64,000 nt of DNA from the NCBI GenBank assembly GCA_033807695.1, contig CM066310.1:2418001-2482000 (forward strand). The letters are read 5' to 3'. The position numbers and the translations under genes were made by a program. Position 1 is the first letter of the stretch. Each line of letters starts with the position of its first letter. The DNA is from Daedaleopsis sinensis (Eukaryota; Basidiomycota; Agaricomycetes; Polyporales; Polyporaceae). The notes under the pieces are model-generated. The model was not told the DNA's origin and searched no databases. It saw nothing but the letters and a program-made list of their open reading frames with translations. Positions 1 to 11,800 of this stretch are shown piece after piece.

Positions 1-817
1 GCAGCTGCGCTGGACACGACGGTGGACGCAGCGACCGCGGTGTCGGAAACAGCAGCCGAACTCGCCGGAGGGGCGGCCACGCTAGCACTAGCGGTAGCCG
101 CAGCGGTGTCGACCGCGCTGGCGGATGCTACCACAGAGGTGCCGGAAACAGCAGCTGAGCTCGCCGGAGGAGCAGCTACGCTAACGCTAGCGCTAGCAGT
201 CGCACCGGCGGATGTCACCACAGAGGTGCCCACATCGATAGAAGTAGCGGGGGGCGCGCTGGCCGCGACAGAGGTGGTGGCAGCGACGGAAGTCGCCGCC
301 GGAGGAGGTGTCGGATCGTCTGACGGGGCTCCGGGTGCCCCCAGTGCCCCGCCGAGGCGAGCGTTGGCGTCCGCTTCAGTAGTGCAAGTGACCGTCGTTC
401 CACGAGAGTTGACATCAGGAAGAGCAGTGCAGCTACACGGTTCCAGGGAAACAATATTAATAAACACTCTTGCACCCGCAGTCACAGAATTCGGCGCGTG
501 CACTTACATCAGTCCTTCTGGGCAGGGAGTGAGGACGAACTTGCCGCCAGCGCACTGAGCGAACGCCGTACCGACACACGCGTTTTGGCCTTCCTTGCAA
601 GCAGAGTTTGCGTCAAGTCTGCTGAACTGCTGGCTGTTGAGCGGGCGAATGTAAGCTCCGTGCGAGCTAGGATAGACGGATCGCATGGGGACACTAACTT
701 GAGCAGGACGGCTTCCCTTGCATTCTCGCTTGAGAAGGAGGCGCGGCCGTAGTGCCTCGGCCTCGCAGAGGCGGCGAGAGCGAGAGAAAGAGCGACGAAG
801 AGGGTGGAGAGCTGCAT
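1..817 (-). CDS. secreted CBM19-like cysteine-rich protein, 3' end beyond window
   Basis: Three exons read on the minus strand: 817-699, 618-508 and 432-1, with introns 619-698 (GTTAGT...CAG) and 433-507 (GTAAGT...TAG); phases join cleanly. The start ATG at 817 opens a signal peptide (MQLSTLFVALSLALAASA). The mature part holds a small domain with ordered cysteines (SACKEGQNACVG, AQCAGGKFV, TPCPEGL, CTALP, VTCTTEADA), which resembles the chitin-binding CBM19 fold common in basidiomycete secreted proteins. After residue ~105 the chain becomes a Ser/Thr/Ala/Val-rich stalk with two imperfect copies of an APPASSAAVS-type unit (plus-strand 40-115 and 138-220), a likely O-glycosylated linker. The C-terminus lies outside the window, so a membrane anchor or GPI signal cannot be judged. 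A cell-wall or chitin-binding role is inferred from the cysteine pattern only. Confidence 0.75.
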
Positions 818-2757
818 GATGGTCAAAGGTCGGGTCGTGAATGTGAGCGCGATCTACGCGGAAAGAGGGTGTGAAAGGTCGTAGGCCGTTAATTGGACTG
901 GTAAGTCTCTGAAGCAGTGGACACCAGGTCGCTGAAGAAGACCAAGAAGTCGCGAAGCTGGCCCCTTTTGTACTCATGGCCTAGCTTGTATCGCCTCCTG
1001 AGGGGCCCATACATTACGCGGGGCAAACTCGAGACGCAAGCTTACGGGGAAACTCGGGTGTGCCGACTTCTGCACATTGCTGCAGACTGTGGTGCATTAT
1101 TCCCGGCCACGAACTGTGCAGAAGTCGATGAGCCACAATGCTGACCGGACACAGCACAGTTACGTTGTAGACTTTTGTTGGCTGCGATCTTACTGAAAGC
1201 GTAGATGTTACTGCGATCACTTATGACTAGGGTATCGACGTGTGAGCATGCTCGTCAGATGGGTTCCGAGCTCGCAACACAACACTCACTGCTGCAAGTG
1301 TGCCATCGGTCCAAGGTGATCGGTGAAGGTGAGTCGTTGTGATATAATAGATACTGACCCGAAGTCCGTAATGCAAGTGCCAGCAGTGCCAATTAGTAGT
1401 AGCCTCTCACTTGTCTCGAGCATGCCGAACATTCTTGAGATATGATGCGGAATTGCCCAATACTGCAAGTCGGACGGCAGACAGCATCGGCACTACGGCG
1501 AGGTTGATTCCCACGACCGTAGTTATTGGCAACCTACCGACTCTGTGAGCGTAACATACATCATTCAGACTCGGAGAGCGATGTCAGACGAGCTACCAAC
1601 GCCTTCCGCATTGCTAAGGTTTTGACTTGTGGATAGCCCGGTACCTGTGTGGAGTGATACACTGTTAGAGTAGCCGCACGAGGGAACGCACCCGCCGGGC
1701 CAATCAATTGACGGTGAGAGCGCAAAATACACAGGCTGCGGCGCTCGACTGCGCATTGCGGCACTACCTGGGAACCACGCTGAGGTCGAGATATTCAAAG
1801 GTCGAGAATTGAATATTGAAGCTCGGAGCGAAAGCCTTCTATTGTGGCAAATGTTCGATCAGCAATAGGTAGCTCTAGCTATCAAATACCATGTTCGACT
1901 GATCGCAGAACGGAATGGCGAGATCGAGCTCGCAAAGTGTAGTGATGGGGAATGACGGCCGGCGCCGTGACCGTAGTGCCAGCGTAGTTGTTGACGCCAG
2001 CGCATAGCACGGATATCGCCTTGGGTGTACCTGTAACCATCTCAAGCATACCCGTACCCGTTTCCGCGCAGACCCGTACTTGTAAGCGTGGTCCTCGAGA
2101 ACGGGTCAGAGGTCTGCGCGGGTATGCTCTCTCATGGGACCTAGTGTACACACAATGATACCTCAGCATGCCACGGGTTTGGACGGGTCGTTGACCTGCT
2201 AACTCGTACTTACCCGTACGCGCGCGGGTTTGACCCGTCGCTACCCGTCCCGAGCTACTCCCCAAGACTTGTTACGAGCCGTATCGATAGGTTGACGATA
2301 GGATCCAACTCCCCGTCAATTTGATTTTGACGAAGTGTACCGTTGAATGGGACAATCCGATATGGCCGATTCAACTGCAACTCTGCATCTGCTAGAGGAG
2401 ATACCTCTTCATTGGAGAGTGCGGGACTCAGTCCGAAGACGCCCGCCCTGCTCACCGAAGTCCGACGAAAGCCTGATGATGTCGGCGATGTGAAAGAGCA
2501 GTGTTGCCGACTACCGCAAACTGAACAAGTGTGCCTGCCCTACCATCTCTCAAATTCCGATATCGGTCATTACCCCAAATCTGGATGGCCCCTGGGTAAG
2601 TAGCATTACTGCGGGAAAATTGGAGAGTCACATACCGTACGGGGAGGTCCAATTGTACTCCGCGCCTGCAGGTATAAATATAAAAGCTAGAACACAAACA
2701 CGTCCAACTGGTCCGAGCCGTCGTTGCTTTCCACTTCCTCGTCGGACTGCGAAATGA
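818..2757. other. intergenic region between secreted protein and F-box gene
   Basis: No coding region could be supported here on either strand; the short open frames lack codon bias, splice continuity and recognisable motifs. No tRNA or rRNA was seen. The part nearest 818 should hold the promoter of the secreted-protein gene. The only structured element is the ACCCGT/ACGGGT-rich block at about 2040-2260, listed separately. Confidence 0.6.
2040..2260. repeat. cluster of ACCCGT / ACGGGT motifs in both orientations
   Basis: Roughly ten hexamers ACCCGT or ACGGGT lie within 220 bp, including ACCCGTACCCGT near 2050 and GCGCGCGGGTTTGACCCGT near 2220. They occur in both orientations, so single strands could fold back. 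This composition is unlike the flanks. Terminal regions of some DNA transposons are built this way, so a small non-autonomous element or remnant is possible. No target-site duplication or second copy was found. Confidence 0.4.
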
Positions 2758-4600
2758 TCAGTTTCTGGTGAGACTGCGAGACAGGATAGACGTTACAACC
2801 TTAAGACCGATCAGCCGTTCATCGTCGATCATGAAACCAGAGTATACGTCGTCAACGGCTCTCGTTGACTCCGCACAGGGTAGTCGAGTGACAACAGGCT
2901 TTTCGAAGGGAATACGAACACCCAGCTCGATGGTCTCCTCACTGTCCAGGAGCCGGTAGTGCTCTTCAGACGGCATTGGTACAGGGTCGTTTCGCCTCTT
3001 GGGGTGGACGTTGAAGTCCAGGACTCCTACTAGCATCGACTCGGATATGGTATTCTCGGGCCCTTCCCAGTTTTTCCTGAGCGGAACGACCACGCGCGCG
3101 CCATGAACAAACCTACGGAAACAGATGAGAAGAGACGAACGGGGATATGTATCAGGGAGTCACAGACCTCGACCATGCGGGATCGCCCATGGAATATATG
3201 AGTCGCGTATTGTCAGGGCCCCATTGCTCCCATTCTGTGGCGGGTACAGAGGGCTCCTGGGAGTCGCGAGCGGTAGAGAGGAACGAGAGGAAGAACCGGT
3301 TGTGTACAAACATCGAGAACTTTGCTGAGTTGACACCATAGTCCAACGATATCATGTGGACCCGTGTATCCCGTGAGGTCTGGAATGGGCGTCCTGGGGT
3401 TGGAAAAGCGACGAATGGCGCCGACTCCGAGTACGTGAACGCTCGCATCAGTGCGTACGACGGTTTTGGGATGGGGAGGACAAGATGTGCGACTTTGATT
3501 GGGGAGCTGTATCGGACTGTCGACGGTTGTGGGTGAGATTCAACACGCCTCGAAGCTGCATCTTCGTCGCCGTCGAAGGTGAAGATTTGAACGGCCCCTG
3601 CATCGCCCGCGACCATAACGATGAACGCACGGCTAGAAATGAATGCAAAGTCGCACACGTCGTGAGGTAGCTCTGCTGTTTTACAGTTCTACAAGTAAGA
3701 TTGAGTAGGAGGCCTTGCTAGAATCATCGGGATTGTGACGTACCACGACTTGCTTCCCAGTACGCCAATTCCAGATGCACAAAGGACCATCATCGACCCA
3801 GAAAAAGGCGCCGATGACATCATCGACAATCTGGGTGAAAGCATTCATAGGCGACCCAGGCTGGTCAAGCTTAAGGTTGAGGACAGGCTGGGCTGCTCGC
3901 GGATGAGGCTTGTTTCCGCTGATCGTTTGAAGATGGATGGTGAAGAACTGTGGAGGGAGCTCGAACATCGAACTGCCACTGTCTGTTAGAAAGTCCACAC
4001 TACAGACGGATCATACTGCACGAACGCAGGATCTTTGAGGACTAGAGCCACCAGGTCTTGAGATGGATCGATAGCGAAGTCTCTTATAACAACTCCGACG
4101 TCCTCTCTCTCCATGGATCTACCTGGCGTGGCGAGGGTAGGAAGCCACGTGAGCGCGAAGTGACGTGAACCTGCAGACAGTGGTGAGGTCCTTGAAGATG
4201 CAAATACTCCGTCCACCAGTTCGTAAGCTTGACAATGGGTCGGAGCAGGAACTGGGACGCATCGGTTCCATGCCAGTGCCCGCCACCGTGCGCGCAGTTG
4301 TAGGAGTCGCTCCAGTCGTTGAGATGTTGTAAGAGTGCAGTCAATGCCATTTTCGAGGCCGTCTGCATGCAGCTCGACGAGATACTGGAGCTCGATGGAG
4401 TCGCGGATGACATTCCACAGCCTTCGACAGACCTGCGCCGGCCAGGTAAAAAATCGAAGTCATGAGTCATGATCATGGATAATGAAATGATAGAAGAATA
4501 GTAGAGAGTGTGAGCTCACAAGAGTACAGCGTAGTAGCGTCTCAGCGTCGAGCAGCTTTAGAATCTCCGTGAGCAGTTCTTCTGGGAGTTCGTAAAACAT
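2758..4600 (-). CDS. F-box protein of the large basidiomycete family
   Basis: Five exons on the minus strand: 4600-4520, 4432-4017, 3978-3744, 3670-3168 and 3112-2758; total 529 codons plus stop, all phases agreeing. Residues 1-50 form the F-box: MFYELPEELLTEILKLL, DAETLLRCTL, then VCRRLWNVI across the first intron, so the protein probably links a substrate to an SCF ubiquitin ligase through Skp1. The remainder (FAIDPSQDLVALV, FTIHLQTISGNKPHPRA, CIWNWRTGKQVVV, DFAFISSRAFIV, SGFMIDDERLIGLK) is the beta-propeller-like pattern usual in polypore F-box proteins. Intron 2 (3979-4016) is only 38 bp. An upstream exon starting MGPLL at 4696 could join in frame through another 38-bp intron. The last ~14 residues are uncertain: another frame continues the domain-like sequence to about 2692, so a small frameshift or missed splice is possible. 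Confidence 0.75.
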
Positions 4601-5123
4601 CTCTGAGATCTTCCAGCCTGCTCGTTGCTGTGACGTCTGACCCTGAAGTAGAGGAGAAAGTCAAGCGCTAGGACCGCCACCAATAAGGGGCCCATCGGGG
4701 TGTGTTTCGGAGTTTGGAACACGCGCAAAAAGAACCAGCGGAGAATGTAACAACCAGTCGCGGGCTTTCAAGCATCCACTCAAACTCCTCAGGCAGGCTG
4801 CTCCCTCTTCACGCCGACACGGTCATGTTGAACAGCAAGTACTCGACCCATACACCCCTTCCCTTCGCCCAACCATCGGCATTTTCTCAGCCAATACCGT
4901 CTCCGAATCTGAACCGGCTGCGTGCCATCCGACTTGAAGACTTGGATCCCAACAACCCACAATGGAGTTCCCCGCTAATCCGAAACAATTCGACGTCGGA
5001 CACCGTCTCATTCCTCAGGTCTCATCACAAGTGGGCCCGCCGTCACAATACAATGGTCATTGAGTGCATATAGTACATGTCGTTCCCTGGAGCGTCGGTA
5101 TCTCTAAAAGTTACAATTTCGGT
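4601..5123. other. intergenic region, F-box to monooxygenase
   Basis: It holds the probable promoter of the minus-strand F-box gene (4601 upward) and the 3' end of the monooxygenase gene. A 123-codon plus-strand open frame at 4702-5073 shows no family resemblance and is not called. Nothing else is seen. Confidence 0.5.
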
Positions 5124-7354
5124 CTACGCTTTGACGATACCCACATGGCCGCGACGCCCGTCGTTCGGCATCATACCCACTTGAATGGCCTTAATTTGCA
5201 GCCCCTGAAAGGTGGGGTTAGCGTCACCATGCGCAGTACCATTGGATGCAGACACTTACCAGCGCCTTGGAGAGGAAGCGAGAAGTGAAGAAGTCGCCGG
5301 TAGCGAACCAGAGCTAAAGAAGAGATGCCGTGAGCGTGATGCCCCTCACGGACAACAAATGGGTGCAATCTTACCCCCGGGTGCCCAGAGGGACGGTAGC
5401 TGCCCTTGATCTCGCCCTCCTCGTCGAGGCCGTACACAGTCTCCGTCTGGTCGATGACGTCCTTGCCGAGGAGCTCGGTGTTGGTCTCGCGCATGTGTGC
5501 GTAGCCAGTGCTAGGGAAAGAGAATAAGCTCGGCGTTCGGGGTCAATGCCATCGCAGGGACATAGTTCAGACTGTCCACTAGCACTCACGCGAAGACGAC
5601 AAGGTCTGCCGGCAGTTCAGTGCCGTCGGTCAAAATCAGGCTGTCCTTGGTGAACTCTGCAAGACCCTGTCCGGTCTTGAACTTGATTCTCCCATCGGCG
5701 ATGAGGTCGGCGCCGCCCTTGTCCATCCCTGCCGCCGAGTATTAGCTGCTAATCCACAAGGAGGTAACATTTGGGATTCGCTTACAATATCCTGCACCGA
5801 GCCAGCGTGGTCGTATCAGCGCTGAGCTGCACCAAGAACAGACACGGGTGACTCACCGCCAAGCCGTTCGAATACGAGCGGGTACACGCCCTGGCCCTCG
5901 GGCCCCAAGTCGAACAGTACGCCGCCCTTGCGCAGCTTGTCGTGCAGCTCCTTGTGCGCCTCCCATGCCATGTCCTGCGTCGCGACCGCGATCTTCTTCA
6001 ACATGCCCATCGACATAGCCCCAAAGCGGAAGTCGGACACGTCGATCGGGACGCCCTCGGGGAACGCGCCCGCGATCTGGTCGCACACGAAGTCGCGCGT
6101 CATGACGCACGAGCGCGAGCGCTGCACCTGCGTCACGGACTTGGCCCCACGCAGCGCGAGGTCCTGCGCGATGTCAATCGCGCTGTTGCCCGCGCCGACG
6201 ACGACCGCATTCTGCCCAGCGAAAAGCGGGCCTCCGGGAAAGCGGGATGAGTGCACGGTGTGGCCCTGGAAGCGCTCCATGCCCGGCACGTTCGGGATGT
6301 TCGGAGTGCCGAGCGTGCCCGTGGCGAAGACGAGATGGGCGGGATGGAGCTTGACTTCGGTGCCGTCGCGCACGACGGTGACGTCCCAGCGCCCGCGCTC
6401 ATGGTCGTACTTGGGGGACTGGACCTCCGAGTTGGTCCAGACTACGAGGTCCTGGATGGACGCGTAGTGCTCCATCCAGTCCGCGAGCTTGTCACGGGGG
6501 GTAAACTCGGGCCAGTTGTCCGGGAAGGGCGTGTAAAGCACTATGTATAGACAACGTACGGTCCGCGTCGGGTTCCGTGCGCACAGAATGGACAAAAGAG
6601 CTCACGGGTATGGTGCTTCTTTGTTGTGTGCAGCGTCAGCGTAGGGTAACGCCTTCTCCAAGTGTCGCCGACGCGGGGAAGACGCTCGACGATGAGGGTC
6701 GGGATGTCCAGCTGCTTGAACCGAGCGGCAATCTGCAGTCCAGTCTGCGCAGCACCAACTGCGAGAGCGGACGACAATGAGGATAAAGTGAAGACTCGAA
6801 AGACGCGAAGAGAACTCACCGATGATGACATAGGGGTCGGCCTCTACGCTCTGAACCCACTTCTCAAAGTCCTTCTGCATGTCTCTTTCAGCGATCCCCG
6901 TGACGTCGTCCCGCCAGGGCAGGGTAGTGAGCTCGGGGTGTCCTGAAAGCTCGTGAAGCTGGGTGAGAACCAGCCACGCGCGGAGCTCGCCGTCGTGATC
7001 AGGAATGAGCCGGGCGAGTCCACGGCCAATACCGCGTTGGAACTTGAACGTGAAGACGAGCTCGACACCGGTAGTCTTGTGCATGTGAGCCGGGAACTCG
7101 CGAGGTGCGAACTCAGATGTTTCATCGAGCTGGACGTCCGTTATGTGCGCCTCGGCCAGAGAGCTAACCATGTAGGACGCGATCTTCTCCTGCCCGTTGA
7201 GACAGCGGATATCCCATGTGAAGACGGAGAGGTCGCGGAGAGCCGGCCCATCTTGGATGAAGAGACTGGCGAATGCTTTGGCGTCAGCACCTTCCAATGC
7301 GGAGGCGCAAGCAGAGATCCAACTGGATGCTACAGACTGAGGGTTGAGAGACAT
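5124..7354 (-). CDS. flavin-containing monooxygenase with N-terminal NTF2-like domain
   Basis: Eight exons on the minus strand: 7354-6820, 6758-6606, 6540-5857, 5791-5786, 5728-5590, 5510-5375, 5313-5260 and 5204-5124; 595 residues, all phases consistent. Residues 1-150 look like an NTF2/SnoaL-type domain. The FAD Rossmann motif follows at ~179 (VIIVGAAQTG), then the fungal block PTLIVERLPRVGDTWR. FQGHTVHSSRF (~320-330) matches the flavin monooxygenase signature FxGxxxHxxxF, VVVGAGNSAIDIA (~345) is the NADPH site, and FATGY (~500) and FATGDFF close the family pattern. It should be a cytosolic FAD- and NADPH-dependent oxygenase of unknown small-molecule substrate. Oddities: the second glycine of GxGxxG is alanine, and exon 4 is six nucleotides long. 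The C-terminus GLQIKAIQVGMMPNDG is typical. Introns are 55-79 bp. Confidence 0.88.
5786..5791 (-). other. 6-nt microexon of the monooxygenase gene
   Basis: The six bases GATATT (minus strand) lie between intron 5792-5856 (GTGAGT...GTGCAG) and intron 5729-5785 (GTAAGC...GGCAG). Including them gives GGC-GGA-TAT-TGG-ATG across three exons and restores GGYWMDKGGADLI, the conserved family segment. Skipping them loses two codons (GY) but keeps the frame, so either form would be translatable. Confidence 0.8.
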
Positions 7355-7387
7355 GGTTGTGGATCCATAGGCCGACCACGTACCGAA

Positions 7388-7396
7388 TACTTATAG
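7388..7396 (-). promoter_or_regulatory. TATA-like box of the monooxygenase gene
   Basis: The minus strand reads CTATAAGTA about 35 bp upstream of the start codon at 7354, a normal TATA distance for a fungal gene with a short leader. Confidence 0.45.
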
Positions 7397-10066
7397 ATCT
7401 AGGTAGGCGCGGCATCATCAATTCGATAAACTCCAGGAGAAATTAGTAAGGTGTGGGTTTCGTAAGAACCGAGAGAAGAGACCGATGGAGAAGAATGGAT
7501 ACCGATTCTCTCGGGCTGTACAGTGTGGTTCCCAATATTCCTGGACACGGTATTGGCAGTAATCCCGCTCCTAGTCAGAAGGGTCATCGGAGTCCGTTGG
7601 TGGGTGACCTCTGCGAGACCTTGTATTGATGCTAAATCCTGCCAGTGCTAAGCCCCATCTCGGTTATTCGCGTTCAGACATGAGCAACCTTTGCGGATGA
7701 ACATATTCAAGAGTGCGCGGCGCTGAGGGATACTATGCATACATGATCAGACAAGGTTGCGGGACTGGTGTCACAGGCACCAGACTTTGACCGGCGACCT
7801 CTTTTTCGCGTTACACCTTGTCACTATCTTCTATTAAGTAAAAGCTGAGACGGGCCATCGTAAGCACAAGTTTAGTTGGCGGGGATGTATGGGGAAGCAT
7901 GAATATGCTGACAATGACGTACGTTGTATGTTATCTTGAAACCCTCCGCGTGCGTCTGACCGGACGTATGCATGGTATAGCACGCCATATATGCATTGTG
8001 TAAGGGCCGGGTAAGCTATCGGGAGTCATATGAGCCAGACAGGAGGACCATGTACATATTGCACGGATGCTAGCATTGTCATGGCGGGATGCCTCCGACA
8101 AGCCTCCGATGCAGGATTCTACGGACCCAGGAAAGAAGCGTCGGAAGGTCAGCATCATTTCCATCAACCCGAAGATAGCGAAAAAACTTCTCTGAGCCAA
8201 GGTTCGCGCGGCTGACTGGCCATGACCTTCATTGAACAGCTCGCACGGCGTTCCATGAAAAAAGCAGCCCATGTCGGTTTATTCGGGAATCACCGCGCTT
8301 CTATGGCGGCGAGAGAACGGTGACGCTTGATGCTATGACTTGGGCCGATGAACGTTATCCATAGAATGCAGGGGGCTGCAGAGGAATGTTCCGAGCTCTA
8401 AGTTCACTGTTGCAACCTTCCGAACCATCAAATCGAGCGCGTCCCGAACATACGCTGGCAGGCAGTGGCAGCTACACTTACCCGACGTCCAACATGTCAG
8501 GGCTCATAGACTACAGGTCGACTACAGCAGCGCCAATCCCGGTCCATACCACATGAATTCGAAAATAGTATGGCCACATTTTGACGGCGTCACTGCGGCG
8601 TTCCTGTAAGTCTATAATCTCAAATAGAACCACTGCAGAGTCCCGAGCTTCGCACGCACACCTGCGCATCCGCCGTGGAGCCGGAACGGCCGCAGTCAGC
8701 CCACAATGACACGATGGCGCAAGATCCGGGCCCAAAATCACACACACACCGTCGATGTACGCATGTCCGTGCGCTAGACTTTGGGTCAGCGGGGTGGCTA
8801 CGGTGGGGCAGCAGCATAGGCATGCGTCACGGTCGGCGGACTTGCCCTTTTCACAGTGAGATCCGGAGGCCATGCACGCGTGAGCCTGACTGCGCGATCC
8901 CATTGAAGAGGCTAGCGTTTTTGTCAGCGGTACCACAGCGGCCGTCCGAAGAGCGATCGCGTACCTTCACGATGGCAAATTCAAGACTCAATGGAGTCCA
9001 AACATGGTACCGATACTATCGCATGGGAGCGGACGTCGTACCGACCTAGAAGACTGCTTCAATGGTTAGGTATGGCCCGTGCGAAAAAAAGTTACGGGTT
9101 CAATGAAGGTGACTCACATTGTAAGGCTTCGTGAGCGCTCACTCTCGTTCTCACATGGAGAGAGAACGGCGAAATGTTAGCATGCCTGAGTCGTAAGCCA
9201 CAAGGTTAGTAATGGATAGGAGGGCATGACGACTCGGAGGAGCCGTCTCCCAGTCTGTTTTTCAAACCCGGACTCGAAAACTGGAACTTCGCGCTGGTTC
9301 ATCTCTTCGAGGTGAAATGTCCAGCCAGACTGACTGCGGTTACGCATAGGCTCGCGACACGATGAATACTGGAATTGGTGGAGAGTGGTGGTGGTGCTTG
9401 GTGGTGGTGGTCTGATCATCATTGCGGCCGGTGTGACTTAGCAAGTGAACCGCGCGTTACATGAGTCACGGAAAGGCGCTAGCAAAGACGCTCGTGTGAG
9501 CCGATAACGTCATCGCGATTCATCGAACCGGGTAGAACCGGGCCCTTGTTGTTTGAACAACCTGAGCTTGAACTTGACCTTATTCCAACCTTATTCACAA
9601 TCATAGCGACTGTTGAACGCTACGCACCCACCTTGAGGTAAGTTCTTTGTGAGTACAATAGCAACTCTAGTACTGACTATCTGATACAGAACAATATTCA
9701 CCAGTTTGGGGCTCGCAAATGGAATACAACAAAACCGACTCTGCCTACTACTAGTAGGGGCCTCAGGGCTGGACGTCCCGCAGCTGCCCTCAAGCGTGCT
9801 TTGGTCATGTAACCAGGCACTGCAGGCCTTGTTCAACTGCTTTTGCTTTGCTCTGTCATAGCGTCCGGACCCTCGCTTTGACTGAGCCACTCCAGCTTTG
9901 ACCACGTGCGTTGCTATGCTAGGCAGTAATAAAGCCTCGCGTGTCGGACATATAACAGGCCGAAGCATCTCCCGCTCTCTCCTAAGCTCATTCCAGGTTC
10001 ATCCGCTGAACTCGCAGCAGTGTCGTATCCGGCGAAGGTCACTTCTTATACTTCGGTCGCTCGAAA
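7397..10066. other. long intergenic region without recognisable gene
   Basis: This 2.7-kb stretch holds the upstream regions of the divergent monooxygenase (-) and F-box (+) genes. Short open frames lack codon bias and motifs. A TGG-rich tract lies at 9378-9411. No tRNA, LTR pair or terminal inverted repeat was recognised. Confidence 0.5.
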
Positions 10067-11800
10067 ATGTCTCACCAAGTACGTTACGATAATCGACCTG
10101 CTTTTTCGCGGAGTCGTGCTGACCTTTCTGTACAGCGCCGCATTCATCACGTCCCCACGGCATCCGTGCGTTACATGGCCTACCCTAGGACGTCACACGG
10201 AGGCCCCCAGGCCGTCATTACTCGACAACCTCCCCAATACCATGCCCCGATCAGCATTCGACAACGCCGCTTAAGCGATATCCCGCCAGAAGTGCTCTGC
10301 AAAATCTTCGCATATATGGTCGACGTCGAGGTGGTTGACAATATGCCACCTTGGCAAATCTACAGGCATCGCAAAGGATGGCTCCAAGCGTCCGCCGTCT
10401 GCAAAAGGTGGCGCCATGCTGCCATCGGGGACAGCAGCCTATGGAGGGTGATCGATGTTGGGCGCACAGGTAGGGGTCTTCCTTTCGTGTTGGGCCGCGT
10501 CCCTTCGACCGCAACTCTGGAGATCACGCTCCATCACCCGAAGAGCGTTCCACGGGTCATAGACGCACTCCTCGACAACGCAAAGCGCATCGAGAAGCTC
10601 GTAGTCGTTCAACTTGACCACCGCACTCTGTCGCTCATGGATCGGCTGCTCTCGTCCACCTCGATGCCGGCTCTCAAAGAGCTATGGATCAATACGTTGC
10701 CTCATGTCACCGATGACGAACATGTCCCCCGCCTTCAGCCACACCTCGTTCCAAACCTGCACTTCCTCGAGGCGACGCATCTGGTATTCGACTGGACCTC
10801 ACCGATTGTCCCGAGGCTCCGTTCATTATACCTAGGACGTTCTCCCGGACAAGTGTACCCGCAGTTCCATGGCTTCCTCCGTGCGCTCGGTTCATGCCAG
10901 AACCTGCGCTTCCTCAAGATCGACCGGGCCTATCCCCTGTACCACGACCACGAATACTCGAACTCGCGAATCTCGATGCCGAACCTCCAGTACCTTGAGC
11001 TTGTCACCGAATATCCTTGGGAGGTGCGCCAGCTTCTATCACACCTCCATCTCAGCGCGGGCATCAACCTCAAGGTGCGCGTGCGTATCGATCTGGAGGG
11101 GTCCGACGACCGCTTCTCAGGCGCTGGGCTCCTCGACGTGCTCCCACAAGACGCAACTTGCCTCCCGATCCTCCAGTCCGCCTCGCACGCCCTCATCAAG
11201 GACTTCGACTTCCAGTGCTGGGGCGGACCGGGCGCCCACGGCAGTCTCTCCGTCACATTCGAAGAGGTACAAGCGGACGCCTGGAAGTACTCCTTCAAGG
11301 ACGCGGTGCAGCAGTGCGCCCGGCTGCTCGCGCGCGCGCCGCTCACCTCTCTCACGATCGCGCAGGAGTGGTCCGACCCGATGCGCACGAAGGACCTCGT
11401 CCGGCTGCTGCACCGATTCCCGTACATCCGCGCGCTGGAGTACAGCGGTCTCAACGCGCTCGAGACCGACCTCACCGCCGTTCTCACCCCTCCGCCTCCG
11501 CCTCCGCCTCCCGTCGACGAAGCGGGAATGGTCCCTGCCCCCACCCCCGCGGACCCCTCTGCGACCACGGCGCTGCCGCACTTGCGCGACCTGCGTATCG
11601 CCCGCGTGGACTGGACGGACGGCCTCCTCCTGCGGGTGATGGAGTGTCTCCGGGCGCGGTACAGGGCGGGCATGTGGTTCGACACGGTGCTGCTTGAAGT
11701 GCGTGGCCGCCCGCGCGACCCGCAATCTGAGCAGGCGCAAATGTGGGCTCTCGGAGAGATGCAGAGGTTGGTGCGGGGGCCGGTCCGCTTGTATGGGTGA
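10067..11800 (+). CDS. F-box domain protein, single exon
   Basis: An uninterrupted 577-residue frame. Residues 1-68 are a basic, disordered leader. The F-box starts near residue 69 (LSDIPPEVLCKIFAYM) and continues through SAVCKRWRHAAIGDSSLWRVI to about residue 130. The rest is rich in spaced leucines (LEITLHHPKSV, LKELWINTLPHV, LRSLYLGRSPG, LRFLKIDRAYP, LQYLELVTE), as in leucine-rich-repeat-like substrate-binding regions of Agaricomycete F-box proteins. A proline run (PPPPPPPPV) sits near residue 475 before the last repeat-like segment LPHLRDLRIARVDW. It probably acts as a substrate receptor of an SCF ubiquitin ligase; the target is unknown. Other in-frame ATGs up to codon 36 could be the true start. 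Coding GC is much higher in the second half. Confidence 0.8.
   Translation: MSHQVRYDNRPAFSRSRADLSVQRRIHHVPTASVRYMAYPRTSHGGPQAVITRQPPQYHAPISIRQRRLSDIPPEVLCKIFAYMVDVEVVDNMPPWQIYRHRKGWLQASAVCKRWRHAAIGDSSLWRVIDVGRTGRGLPFVLGRVPSTATLEITLHHPKSVPRVIDALLDNAKRIEKLVVVQLDHRTLSLMDRLLSSTSMPALKELWINTLPHVTDDEHVPRLQPHLVPNLHFLEATHLVFDWTSPIVPRLRSLYLGRSPGQVYPQFHGFLRALGSCQNLRFLKIDRAYPLYHDHEYSNSRISMPNLQYLELVTEYPWEVRQLLSHLHLSAGINLKVRVRIDLEGSDDRFSGAGLLDVLPQDATCLPILQSASHALIKDFDFQCWGGPGAHGSLSVTFEEVQADAWKYSFKDAVQQCARLLARAPLTSLTIAQEWSDPMRTKDLVRLLHRFPYIRALEYSGLNALETDLTAVLTPPPPPPPPVDEAGMVPAPTPADPSATTALPHLRDLRIARVDWTDGLLLRVMECLRARYRAGMWFDTVLLEVRGRPRDPQSEQAQMWALGEMQRLVRGPVRLYG

Noticed and set aside
4702..5073. 123-codon plus-strand open frame between the F-box and monooxygenase genes
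   Set aside because: No motif, family resemblance or promoter; it overlaps the likely promoter of the F-box gene.
7397..10066. tRNA or small RNA genes in the long intergenic region
   Set aside because: A few B-box-like words were seen (for example near 9095) but no matching A box or cloverleaf.
10445..10480. Possible GTAGGG splice donor inside the single-exon F-box gene
   Set aside because: The frame stays open with domain-like sequence on both sides, so no intron is needed.
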